The notes under the pieces were generated by a model. It had not been told where the DNA came from, did no database searches, and saw only the letters and a program-made list of their open reading frames with translations. Below, in pieces: positions 50,464 through 58,582 of a DNA stretch of 64,000 nucleotides. Source of the stretch: Paracidovorax cattleyae (GTDB lineage Bacteria; Pseudomonadota; Gammaproteobacteria; Burkholderiales; Burkholderiaceae_C); contig NZ_FNJL01000005.1 of NCBI RefSeq assembly GCF_900104515.1, positions 172,250 to 236,249 on the forward strand, written 5' to 3'. Made by a program: the position numbers and the translations under genes. The first letter of the stretch is position 1. Each line of letters starts with the position of its first letter.

Positions 50464-51305
50464 CCGCATCCGCATCCACCACGACGATCCTGCTGCAGCT
50501 CTCGGACCTGCACATCCGCGAGCCCGGCCGCCTGGCCTACGGCCGGCTGGACACCGCGCCCTACCTGCGCCGGGCGGTGGAGACGGTGCTGCGCATGCCG
50601 CAGCGCCCCGATGCCATCGTCGCCACGGGCGACCTCACGGATTTCGGGCGGCCCGGGGAATATGCCCACCTGCGCGAACTGCTCGCGCCGCTGGGCGCCA
50701 TCCCGCTCTACCTGCTGCCCGGCAACCACGACGACCGCGCGCAGCTGCGCGCCAGCTTCCCGGAACACGCCTACCTGGGCACGGACGGCTTCGTGCAGTT
50801 CAGCGTGCCCGCGGGTGGCCTGCAGCTCATCGCGCTGGACACCGTGGTGCCAGGCGCGAGCGAGGGCAGCCTCTGCGCCGAACGGCTGGCATGGCTTTCC
50901 GCGCAGCTCGACGCCTGCAGCGGCCGGCCGGTGGTGATCGCCATGCACCATCCGCCCTTCCGCACGCTGATCGGCCACATGGACGAGATCGGGTTGCTGC
51001 AAGGCTCTGAAGCACTGGAGGCCCTGGTGGCGCGCCACCCCAACGTCGAGCGCGTGGTCTGCGGCCATCTGCACCGCAGCATCCAGGTGCGCTTCGGCGG
51101 CACGATCGCGGCCACGGTGCCGTCGCCGGCCCACCAGGTGTGCCTGGACCTCGCGCCCGATGCCGCCTCGGCCTGGACGCTGGAGCCCCCGGGCTTCGCC
51201 GTGCATGCGCTGCCCGCAGGCGGGCGGCTGGTGAGCCACCTGGCGGCCAGCGGGCAGTATCCGGGCCCCTACCCGTTCCATGACGGCGGTCGGCTCATCG
51301 ATTGA
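50460..51305 (+). CDS. Class III metallophosphodiesterase (GpdQ/CpdA-like)
   Basis: A 281-residue cytosolic enzyme of the calcineurin-like phosphoesterase family. All metal-binding motifs are present: LSDLHI, VATGDLTDFG, LPGNHDD, MHHPP and VCGHLHRS. This set is typical of the GpdQ/CpdA group, which cleaves glycerophosphodiesters or cyclic nucleotides using two metal ions. It overlaps the ABC ATPase gene by ATGA and is the last gene of the LacI-ABC operon, so it probably hydrolyses the imported compound. The exact substrate is not determined. Confidence 0.9.
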   Translation: MTASASTTTILLQLSDLHIREPGRLAYGRLDTAPYLRRAVETVLRMPQRPDAIVATGDLTDFGRPGEYAHLRELLAPLGAIPLYLLPGNHDDRAQLRASFPEHAYLGTDGFVQFSVPAGGLQLIALDTVVPGASEGSLCAERLAWLSAQLDACSGRPVVIAMHHPPFRTLIGHMDEIGLLQGSEALEALVARHPNVERVVCGHLHRSIQVRFGGTIAATVPSPAHQVCLDLAPDAASAWTLEPPGFAVHALPAGGRLVSHLAASGQYPGPYPFHDGGRLID

Positions 51306-51360
51306 CGCGGCGGCGCGCGCGGCGCCACAGCCGCCGCCAGAACGGGCCGCGCCGCGGGAC

Positions 51361-52089
51361 TCAGAACAGGATCTTGCTGAAATTCCGCTCCTTCTGCTCC
51401 TGCACCTCATCGGTGGCTTCCGAAAGGCGATGCCGCAGGTTGGCGATGCCGCCGTCGATCTGCTCCAGCCGTTGCTTGGGCCGGGCCTCAAGGATGCCCT
51501 CCCATTCCCTGTGGCGATTCCAGTCGATGCCCAGCGCCTTTCCCGAGTCTTAGGCTGCGCGGAGCTGCACCACATCCTCCGCCAGTTGCACCTTCTGCGC
51601 CCGGACCTGCAGGAGTTCGTCCAGCTTGCGCTGCAGGGCCCCGATCTGTTCCACATCCGCGGCGGAAGGCCTGCTGTGGACGGCCGTGCCCAGCCGCAGC
51701 GACACCAGCGGCTTCAGCCGGTCGGCGGCGCTGTCGGCACGCGCGAGTTGCGCCTCCTGTTCAGGAGTGCGGACGACGGCCTCCACCGGCCCGTTCGAGA
51801 GGAAGCGGGCCGCGAACGTCAGCGTGTCCGGCGCAGCGGGCCGCGGCGGCGTCCGGTGCCCGTCCGGCAGCGCGGGGGCCGGCCGGCGGGGTGGCGGCCC
51901 GGAACGGGCCGGGTCGGTCTGGAAGGCGTAGCCCCGCGGGCCCGGGCCGCCCCCGGCATCGAGCCTGCGTCCGTGGCTGGATGGGCGGGTCGAAGGAGAT
52001 TCGGCCGGCTGCGCGGAGGGCGACGGGCGGTGCGAGGCGCCTGCCCCGGATACGTGATTGGCGTTGAACTGCATGGTCTTGCGATCCAT
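51361..52089 (-). pseudogene. Candidate HrpX-regulated effector with in-frame stop
   Basis: The frame from ATG 52089 encodes 179 residues up to a TAA at 51550-51552, then continues in the same frame for 62 more codons to a TGA at 51361. The first 90 residues are Ser/Pro/Arg-rich and disordered without a Sec signal (MQFNANHVSGAGASHRPSPS); the rest before the stop is helical (AADVEQIGALQRKLDELLQV). The part after the stop remains protein-like and coiled-coil (LEQIDGGIANLRHRLSEATD, ending KERNFSKILF), so the TAA looks like a recent nonsense change or a sequencing error. The ATG at 52074 is an alternative start. A perfect PIP box and -10 lie upstream. I do not recognise the family; a type III effector is inferred from promoter and composition. 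Confidence 0.65.
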
Positions 52090-52107
52090 TCGAACGGAAA
52101 TGCGGCA

Positions 52108-52169
52108 AGGCTAGGGCCGCGCGCGGCACCGCGGGGCCCTGCACGCGAAATCGGGCCGGCCCGGGCGAA
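52108..52169 (-). promoter_or_regulatory. HrpX-type promoter: PIP box plus -10
   Basis: On the minus strand TTCGC-N15-TTCGC occupies 52169-52145, an exact match to the PIP consensus TTCGB-N15-TTCGB. TAGCCT follows after 31 nt (52113-52108), matching the YANNNT -10 at the required 30-32 nt. The start codon of the candidate effector is 19 nt further on. The region 52090-52342 contains nothing else recognisable except the leader of the divergent Na/Pi gene. Confidence 0.8.
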
Positions 52170-52342
52170 GTCGCTTCCCGCCCAGCCCTGCACCGCGCCT
52201 GCACCACGCCTGCACCACGACCGCCCACCCATGGCGCGGCCGTGGCCTTCGGCCGATTGCTATGGATTCAGGAGTATGCTGTGGCCCCTGAAAACAGCAC
52301 CTGCCGCGGCCCGGCCGTGGAAGGCATCCGAACACCCGATCC

Positions 52343-54010
52343 ATGAAGCACCTGTTGAATCTGCTGGCCGCCGTGGCCCTGCTGGTCTGGGGTACGCACC
52401 TCGTGCGTACCGGGGTGCTGCGCGTGTTCGGCGCCAACCTGCGCACCCTTCTGGCGCGCAGCATGGGCAACCGCTTCTCGGCCGCGCTGTCGGGCATCGG
52501 GGTCACGGCGCTGGTGCAGTCGAGCACCGCCACCTCGCTCATGACCTCGTCCTTCGTCGGGCAGGGGCTTATCACGCTGCCGGCCGCGCTGGCGGTGATG
52601 CGCGGGGCGGACATCGGCACCGCGCTCATGTCGGTGCTGTTCTCCACCGACCTGTCGTGGCTGTCGCCGCTGTTCATCTTCGTCGGCGTGGTGCTGTTCA
52701 TCACCCGGCAGACGAGCACCGCAGGGCGCGTGGGGCGCGTGCTGATCGGGCTGGGCCTGATGCTGCTGGCACTGGAGATGGTGGTGCAGGCCAGCGGGCC
52801 GATGCTGGCCTCGCCGCTCATCCGCACCCTGCTCGGCTCGCTCGACAGCGACCTGGTGCTGGAGGTGCTGATGGGCGCGGTGCTGGCCGTGATCGCCTAC
52901 TCCAGCCTCGCCATCGTGCTGCTGATCTCGGCCATGGCGGCCTCCAGCGTGGTGCCGCTGGACGTGGCCCTGGGCCTGGTGCTGGGAGCCAATCTCGGCA
53001 GCGGCCTGCTGGCGGTCATCACCACGGCCAAGTCGGCCGTGGAGGTGCGGCAGGTGACCGTGGGCAACCTGATGTTCAAGCTCATGGGCGTGCTGGTGGT
53101 CGCCCCGTTCGCGGGGCTGTGGCTGCGGCACGTGCAGCCCCACATGCCGGGCGCGGCCCAGGGCGTGGTGCTCTTCCACCTGGCCTTCAACGTGGTGGTC
53201 AGCCTGGGCTTCATCGCGTTCACTCAGTGGGTGGCCCGGGCCGTCACGCGGCTGCTGCCCCCGCCCGAGGGGCCGCCCAATCGCCGGCCCCAGCACCTGG
53301 ACCCTTCGGCGCTCTCCACTCCCTCGCTGGCGATGTCCTGCGCGGCGCGCGAAGCGCTCTACCAGGCGGACGTTGTGGAGTCCATGCTGCTGGGCGTGCT
53401 CGACGTGATCCGCCGGGACGACCTGCAGCTGGCGCAGCAACTGCGCAAGATGGACGACGAGGTGGACAGGCTGTACTCGTCCATCAAGTACTACCTGACA
53501 CAGATCTCCCGCGGGGCGCTGGACGAGGAGGAAAGCCGGCGCTGGACGGACATCATCAGCTTCACCATCAACATGGAGCAGGTGGCCGACATCATCGAGC
53601 GCGTGCTGACGGACATCGAGGACAAGAAGATCCGCAAGGGCCGGCGCTTCTCCGATGCCGGCATGGCCGAGATCACGGAATTGCACGGCCGGCTGGTGAA
53701 CAACCTGCGCCTGGCGATGAGCGTGTTCCTCAATGGCAACGTACGCGACGCGCAGCGGCTGCTGGAGGAAAAGACGCGTTTCCGCGAACTGGAACGCGCC
53801 TACGCGGCGACCCACCTGGGCCGCCTGTCCGACAAGACCGTGCAGAGCATGGAGACCAGTTCGCTGCACATCGACCTCATCAGCGACCTCAAGCGCATCA
53901 ACTCGCACATCTGCTCGCTCGCCTACCCGATCCTCGATTCCGCCGGGGCGCTGGCGCCGAGCCGGCTGCGCAACGCACCAGACGAGGCGGGCGCCGACCC
54001 GCTGGCCTGA
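52343..54010 (+). CDS. Na/Pi cotransporter family protein (NptA/YjbB-like)
   Basis: A 555-residue protein. The N-terminal 310 residues have about eight membrane segments with two Na_Pi_cotrans repeats; VQSSTATSLMTSSFVG carries the QSS motif that lines the transport path, and the inverted repeat contains AVIAYSSLAIVLL. The C-terminal 230 residues form a PhoU-like helical domain (ALYQADVVESMLLGVLDVI; INMEQVADIIERVLTDIED). Such proteins move phosphate with sodium; bacterial YjbB acts mainly in export. It converges with the YopJ-like gene with only 6 nt between stops. Confidence 0.92.
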   Translation: MKHLLNLLAAVALLVWGTHLVRTGVLRVFGANLRTLLARSMGNRFSAALSGIGVTALVQSSTATSLMTSSFVGQGLITLPAALAVMRGADIGTALMSVLFSTDLSWLSPLFIFVGVVLFITRQTSTAGRVGRVLIGLGLMLLALEMVVQASGPMLASPLIRTLLGSLDSDLVLEVLMGAVLAVIAYSSLAIVLLISAMAASSVVPLDVALGLVLGANLGSGLLAVITTAKSAVEVRQVTVGNLMFKLMGVLVVAPFAGLWLRHVQPHMPGAAQGVVLFHLAFNVVVSLGFIAFTQWVARAVTRLLPPPEGPPNRRPQHLDPSALSTPSLAMSCAAREALYQADVVESMLLGVLDVIRRDDLQLAQQLRKMDDEVDRLYSSIKYYLTQISRGALDEEESRRWTDIISFTINMEQVADIIERVLTDIEDKKIRKGRRFSDAGMAEITELHGRLVNNLRLAMSVFLNGNVRDAQRLLEEKTRFRELERAYAATHLGRLSDKTVQSMETSSLHIDLISDLKRINSHICSLAYPILDSAGALAPSRLRNAPDEAGADPLA

Positions 54011-54016
54011 CACTCG

Positions 54017-55471
54017 TCAGTGCCGATACCAGTCGCGCCAGCGGCTGTCCACGTTGTCCATGGCTTCGCTCATCGGCAGGATGGCCTGCGCGCTGCACCC
54101 TGCAGCATGGCGGATCGCCTTGTCGAGGAAGGCGATGCGCTTGAGTTCGATCGACGCGCTCTGCAGCAGCGGGCCGGGTTTGTGACCCGCAGGCTGTGGC
54201 CATCGGGCCACCCGGTGGGCGTCGTGCCTTTCCAGCAGCGTCTGTCCCTTGCGGTTCACGGGCTGGTGCCTGGCCCCGTGCGGCAACCCGTCGAGATAGC
54301 CCTGCAAGGCCGTGCGGGACTGCGCATGCTTCATGTAGGCCGGCCCCAGCACGTCCGCCACCGTCTTAACGTAGTGTGCGAGCAGGCCCACCGGCTGCGG
54401 TGATGCCGGGTTGACGTCACGAACGGCGGCAGAGCCATGCGCCGAATCTCCGGTGCTGCCATCCGACGGGCTGCCGGTCTCGCCGGAATACTCGGCCGGC
54501 AACAGCAGTTCGGCATCCACCTCGACCGTATCGAAGGACGGCGGCTCTCCACGCAGTTGCCGGGCATGCAGGTCCTCCAGGGATGCATCCGCGGCGCACT
54601 TGAGGGCCATCGACAGCGCGAAAATCCTGCAGGAGCGCAGGCTCTTCTGGGCCGGCACATCCACCAGCAGCAGCGGCCAGCCCTCGGGCAGGCGCAGGTG
54701 GGCCGCCATCTCGGCGGCGGTGAGGATCGGATCAGCGCTCTCGGGAACGGACGAACTCATGTGCACCACGGAGCAGCGGCGCCCCGGCTCACCCGGCATT
54801 CCCTCGACATGCAGGTCCAGCGCGAGATTGTGGGCGGCGTTGTCGAGCACGACCCGCCATCGGCCGGGCGCCGCATCCGCCACGAAGCTGCGCCACTCCA
54901 CGGAGCCGAAGCCGCCATGGTCCGGAACCACGCCCCGGTCGTCCGGGACGCTGGCGTGCGCATAGACCAGGCGCAGTTGCGGGTCCTCCGCATTGAGGGC
55001 GGACACGATCGCCGGCATCGCCAGCTTGTCGAGCTTGCGGAAGGCATCGGGCTCGTCGTCGGGGCTGGCGCCTTCCGCATGCACCTCGGCGGCGAAGGCG
55101 CGCAGTTCACCGAGCCCATCGACCACCTGCCGCCGCTGCGCGGCCACGGGATCGCCGGACGGCAGCGCGACCACCGGGGCCGGCGGCACAGGCAGCGCCA
55201 CGGGAAGGAAAAGCGCACCCGGTGCGGCAGCTTCCAGGGGACGCCGCTCGGGAGGCGCGCACAGCAACTGCGCTCGGGGGTCGAAGCCCATGCGAGACAG
55301 AGCGGCGGTGTTGTCCAGCAAGGCGGGACCCTGCGCCATCCGGCGCAGCGTGGCACGCGCGCGGGTGATCGGCAGGGAAGGCCCCGTACGCCGCGGCGGC
55401 AACGGCATTTCATGCGCCGAGGGCCCCGGCGTGCCAGCGGCCCGCCGACGCCGTTGGGGCGGGCCGCTCAT
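54017..55471 (-). CDS. YopJ/XopJ-family (C55) type III effector
   Basis: A 484-residue protein from ATG 55471. The first 50 residues are Arg/Pro/Ser-rich without a Sec signal. The C55 acetyltransferase core shows LVYAHASVPDDRG, then WRVVLDNAAHNLALDLHVEG with the triad acid (Glu223), then LLLVDVPAQKSLRSCRIFAL with the catalytic Cys281. The C-terminus has the family pattern YMKHAQSRTALQGYLDGLP and VNRKGQTLLERHDAHRV. The position expected for the catalytic His, about 19 residues before the Glu, holds Arg-Trp (204-205) by my alignment. YopJ proteins acetylate host kinases or resistance-related proteins inside plant or animal cells. The start at 55471 is chosen because the ATG at 55594 falls inside the -10 box of a perfect HrpX-type promoter. 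Confidence 0.82.
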   Translation of the reverse strand: MSGPPQRRRRAAGTPGPSAHEMPLPPRRTGPSLPITRARATLRRMAQGPALLDNTAALSRMGFDPRAQLLCAPPERRPLEAAAPGALFLPVALPVPPAPVVALPSGDPVAAQRRQVVDGLGELRAFAAEVHAEGASPDDEPDAFRKLDKLAMPAIVSALNAEDPQLRLVYAHASVPDDRGVVPDHGGFGSVEWRSFVADAAPGRWRVVLDNAAHNLALDLHVEGMPGEPGRRCSVVHMSSSVPESADPILTAAEMAAHLRLPEGWPLLLVDVPAQKSLRSCRIFALSMALKCAADASLEDLHARQLRGEPPSFDTVEVDAELLLPAEYSGETGSPSDGSTGDSAHGSAAVRDVNPASPQPVGLLAHYVKTVADVLGPAYMKHAQSRTALQGYLDGLPHGARHQPVNRKGQTLLERHDAHRVARWPQPAGHKPGPLLQSASIELKRIAFLDKAIRHAAGCSAQAILPMSEAMDNVDSRWRDWYRH

Positions 55472-55589
55472 CCGCGGATGGCGGCGGATGCCCGGGGTGG
55501 GCAGGACCGGACGGGCGTGGCGGCGAAGAGGATGTGACGGAACGGGGCATGGCGGGGGCAAGGCGATGCCTGCAAGGGCAATGCCGCCG

Positions 55590-55650
55590 AGCATGCCGCT
55601 GCACTGCAGGGCGGCGCCGGGCGGCGCGAAACGGGTGCCTGCCGGGCGAA
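55590..55650 (-). promoter_or_regulatory. HrpX-type promoter: PIP box plus -10
   Basis: On the minus strand TTCGC-N15-TTCGC occupies 55650-55626, an exact PIP box. After 30 nt CATGCT (55595-55590) fits the YANNNT -10. Transcription would start near 55582, giving a leader of about 110 nt to the chosen start at 55471. It lies in the 303-nt stretch 55472-55774, which otherwise holds only this leader and the upstream region of the small gene at 55775. Confidence 0.8.
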
Positions 55651-55774
55651 CCGGGGCGCAAACCACCCGCCCGCATCGCGATGCCCTGCAATCCCCCGCG
55701 TTTGCCATCGGTGCTCGGAGCCCCTACCCTGGCAGGTCCGATGGCCCCGCCATCCCACACTCCGAGGAGACGCC

Positions 55775-55954
55775 ATGCCCAAGCCCCACCGCAAGCCCCC
55801 CGGCGACGAGCCGGAAGTCACCCAGGAAACCGATGTGCCGGTGGATCGCACCGATCCGGTCGGCGAGGAGATGATGAAGGAGGTCCGCAACGACCGCCTG
55901 CAGCAGCCCGCCGGTGGCGGCGAAAGCCCTGCGCCACCGCAGCCGCGGCGCTAG
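55775..55954 (+). CDS. Small charged hypothetical protein (59 aa)
   Basis: A 59-residue hydrophilic protein, MPKPHRKPPGDEPEVTQETD to APPQPRR. It has no membrane segment or Cys and is rich in Pro, Glu, Asp and Arg, so probably disordered. A good GAGGAG site lies 6 nt upstream of the ATG, which together with the clean codon pattern makes it likely real. Its TAG stop overlaps the TAG of the convergent LysR gene in the palindrome CTAG. Function unknown. Confidence 0.65.
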   Translation: MPKPHRKPPGDEPEVTQETDVPVDRTDPVGEEMMKEVRNDRLQQPAGGGESPAPPQPRR

Positions 55955-56868
55955 CGTGCCGCCTGCACGTACGCCGCGCCGAAGTCGGCCGCCAGCTGCT
56001 GGCGTGCGTTCCGGACGAAGCCGGACTCGCCCGCCCGCGGCGGCAGCACGGTGAACCGGGCCTGGGGCAGCGCCGGAAGCCCCCATGCCGCCGGCAGGAC
56101 CTGCACGCCCTCGCACAGTGCGGCGGCGTTCAGGCAGGCGATGCCGAGCCCCGCCGCCAGCGCGGACTGCAGGCCGGCGACCCCGGAGGCCACCAGTGCG
56201 ACGGTGAAGGGAATGCGCCGCCGCCTCAGCAGGGCCGCTGTGAGCTGGTGGAGCGCGCAGGTGTCCGGCAGTGCCAGCAGGCGCAGGGGCTCGCCCTGGC
56301 AGGGCGGCGCGGCCGCTACCTGCGCAGCCCCCATCCAGAGCAGGGGCTCGCGCCGCAGCACCTGCCCCCCTCGGGGCCGGGCTGGCGCATCGGCGGTGCG
56401 GCCAGTGGCAGGGGCCGGCAGGCGCATGGCAATGCCGACATCGAACGCGCCCTGCGCGTAGCCAGCCTCGACATCGCCGCTCTTCTGCACCGTGACCTGC
56501 AGCCGCACGCCAGGGTGCCGGGCCTGCATGCGCGCCAGCAACCCCGCCAGCTCCGCGGGACGGAAATAGTCGGTAACGCCCAGCCGCAGCACCCCTTCCA
56601 GCCGCGCGCCGCGCAGGTCATGCCATGCCGACTCGCTCAGCGCCAGCAATTGCCGGGCGTGCGCCAGCAGCCGCAGCCCGGCGGCGGTGGGTACCACGCC
56701 GGCCTTGGAACGCACCAGCAGCGCCTGGCCGGCATGCTGCTCGAGCTTGCGCAACTGCTCGCTCACGGCCGACTGCGACAGGAAGACCTGCGGCGCGCCG
56801 GCGGCCAGGCTGCCGGCATCGGCCACCGCGACGAACGTCCTGAGTTGTTCCAGGTTGAAGGGGCGCAT
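55951..56868 (-). CDS. LysR-family transcriptional regulator
   Basis: A 305-residue regulator. The winged helix is FVAVADAGSLAAGAPQVFLSQSAVSEQLRKLEQ (N-terminal 60 residues, starting MRPFNLEQLRTF), followed by the two-lobed effector domain (LGVTDYFRPAELAGLLARMQ). The Pro/Gly insertion around ATGRTADAPARPRGG is long. The ATG at 56868 is preferred over the one 36 nt upstream. It is divergent from the tautomerase gene, with a symmetric candidate operator between them, so the tautomerase is the probable target. Confidence 0.9.
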   Translation of the reverse strand: MRPFNLEQLRTFVAVADAGSLAAGAPQVFLSQSAVSEQLRKLEQHAGQALLVRSKAGVVPTAAGLRLLAHARQLLALSESAWHDLRGARLEGVLRLGVTDYFRPAELAGLLARMQARHPGVRLQVTVQKSGDVEAGYAQGAFDVGIAMRLPAPATGRTADAPARPRGGQVLRREPLLWMGAAQVAAAPPCQGEPLRLLALPDTCALHQLTAALLRRRRIPFTVALVASGVAGLQSALAAGLGIACLNAAALCEGVQVLPAAWGLPALPQARFTVLPPRAGESGFVRNARQQLAADFGAAYVQAAR

Positions 56869-56913
56869 GCCAATCCCACGGAATTTTCGATGGATGAACA
56901 CCAATCATCCTGC

Positions 56914-56933
56914 TTTTCCGATGGCCTGGAAAA
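56914..56933. promoter_or_regulatory. Candidate LysR operator
   Basis: TTTTCC-N8-GGAAAA is a perfect 6-bp inverted repeat in the 107-nt divergent region between the LysR gene and the tautomerase gene, at the position where LysR regulators usually bind. The spacing is even, so it is not a strict T-N11-A site. Confidence 0.45.
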
Positions 56934-56975
56934 TCGAAGAATCAGGCCATCCACAGCCCACCCCAGGAGCCTCGC

Positions 56976-57374
56976 ATGCCCCACACCGTGATCCACCTCA
57001 GCGGAGAACCCGATGCCCAACTCGCCCGCAGCGCCGCCGATGTCGTCGCCCGCATCACCCAGCGCGTGCTGGGCAAGCAGCTGCCGGTCATTGCCACCAC
57101 CGTGCAGTTCATCCCGGCCGCCCAGTGGTTCGTGGGCAGTGCATCGCTGGCGGAGCTGGCCCAAAGTGCTTTCCATCTCGACATCAGCATCACCGACGAG
57201 ACCAACACCAAGGCCGAGAAGGCGCTCTACCTGCGCGAGGTGCATGCCGCCTTCGAAGCGCTGTTGCCGAACCTGCATCCGGTGAGCTATGTGCACCTGA
57301 TCGACGCGCGCGCCGCGGCCTACGGGTATGGCGGGCGCACCCAGGAGTGGCGCCACCAGCAGGCCGGCATCTAG
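56976..57374 (+). CDS. Tautomerase family protein
   Basis: A 132-residue protein of the tautomerase superfamily in a longer, 4-oxalocrotonate tautomerase-related form. It begins MPHTVIHLSG, so Pro2 would be the catalytic base after Met removal. Later features are LPVIATTVQFIPAAQWFVGS and VSYVHLIDARAAAYGYGGRT, consistent with two beta-alpha-beta units. It likely acts on a small keto or enol compound. It is divergent from its probable LysR regulator. The substrate is unknown. Confidence 0.8.
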   Translation: MPHTVIHLSGEPDAQLARSAADVVARITQRVLGKQLPVIATTVQFIPAAQWFVGSASLAELAQSAFHLDISITDETNTKAEKALYLREVHAAFEALLPNLHPVSYVHLIDARAAAYGYGGRTQEWRHQQAGI

Positions 57375-57498
57375 CCCTCTGCAGCATGCGGCCGCGGAAA
57401 CCCGCCCGCGGCCGGTGGCGATGCCGGGCAGTCCTGCAGGCCCGGCGTCCTTCCGCTAAGGTGGCGGGCCCGATCCACTTCCGCCCCAGGGCCCCGCC

Positions 57499-58563
57499 AT
57501 GAGCAACACCGTCCTCGCCTACGGCGCACAGTCCGCCACCACCCCGCTAGCGCCGCTCACCATCGAGCGGCGCACGCCCGGCGACCTCGACGTCGCCATC
57601 GACATCCTCCACTGCGGCGTCTGCCACTCCGACCTGCACACCGTGCGCGGCGAGTGGGCGGGCACGCAGTTCCCCAGCGTGCCTGGCCACGAGATCGTCG
57701 GCCGCGTCACGTCCGTGGGCGCGCTGGTGACGAAGTTCCGCGCGGGCGACCTGGTCGGCGTCGGCTGCATGGTGGACAGCTGCCAGCACTGCGCCCCCTG
57801 CGCCGAAGGCCTGGAGCAGTACTGCGACAACGGTTTCACCGGCACCTACAACGGCCCCGAGCAGGGCACGGGCGCCAACACCTTCGGCGGCTATTCCGCG
57901 CAGATCGTGGTGCGCGAGAACTTCGTGCTGCGCATCACGCACGGCGAGGACTCCCTCGCCGCGGTGGCGCCGCTGCTGTGCGCCGGCATCACCACCTATT
58001 CACCGCTGCGCCAGTGGAACGCCGGCCCGGGCAGGAAGGTCGGCATCGTGGGCCTGGGCGGCCTGGGCCACATGGGCGTGAAGATCGCGGCCGCCATGGG
58101 CGCGCACGTGGTGCTGTTCACCACCTCGGATTCCAAGCGCGAGGATGCGAAGCGGCTCGGCGCGCACGAGGTCGTGGTGTCGAAGAACGCCGGGGAGATG
58201 GCCGCGCACGCGAACAGCTTCGACCTGATCTTGAACACGGTCGCCGCGCCGCACGGCCTGGACGCCTTCCTCGCGTTGCTCAAGCTCGACGGCACCATGA
58301 CCCTGGTGGGCGCGCCGGCCAGCCCCCATCCCTCGCCCAACGTGTTCAGCCTCATCATGAAGCGCCGGCGCCTCGCGGGCTCGCTGATCGGCGGCATCCG
58401 CGAGACGCAGGAGATGCTCGATTTCTGCGCGCAGCACGGCATCGTGGCGGACATCGAGACCATCCGCATGGACGAGATCGAGAGCGCCTACGAGCGCATG
58501 CTTGAAAGCGACGTGCGCTACCGCTTCGTGATCGACATGGACACGCTGCGCGAAGCCGCCTGA
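57499..58563 (+). CDS. Zinc-dependent alcohol dehydrogenase (YahK/CAD-like)
   Basis: A 354-residue medium-chain dehydrogenase. Catalytic zinc ligands are in HCGVCHSDLHTVRGEW and PGHEIVGRV; the structural zinc site is DSCQHCAPCAEGLEQYC; the cofactor loop is GLGGLGHMGVKIAAAMGAHV, followed by TTSDSKREDAKRLGAHEVV. The pattern is that of NADP-dependent cinnamyl-alcohol-type (YahK) aldehyde reductases. It is monocistronic. Confidence 0.93.
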   Translation: MSNTVLAYGAQSATTPLAPLTIERRTPGDLDVAIDILHCGVCHSDLHTVRGEWAGTQFPSVPGHEIVGRVTSVGALVTKFRAGDLVGVGCMVDSCQHCAPCAEGLEQYCDNGFTGTYNGPEQGTGANTFGGYSAQIVVRENFVLRITHGEDSLAAVAPLLCAGITTYSPLRQWNAGPGRKVGIVGLGGLGHMGVKIAAAMGAHVVLFTTSDSKREDAKRLGAHEVVVSKNAGEMAAHANSFDLILNTVAAPHGLDAFLALLKLDGTMTLVGAPASPHPSPNVFSLIMKRRRLAGSLIGGIRETQEMLDFCAQHGIVADIETIRMDEIESAYERMLESDVRYRFVIDMDTLREAA

Positions 58564-58582
58564 ACGACTGCGGCGCGCGCCT

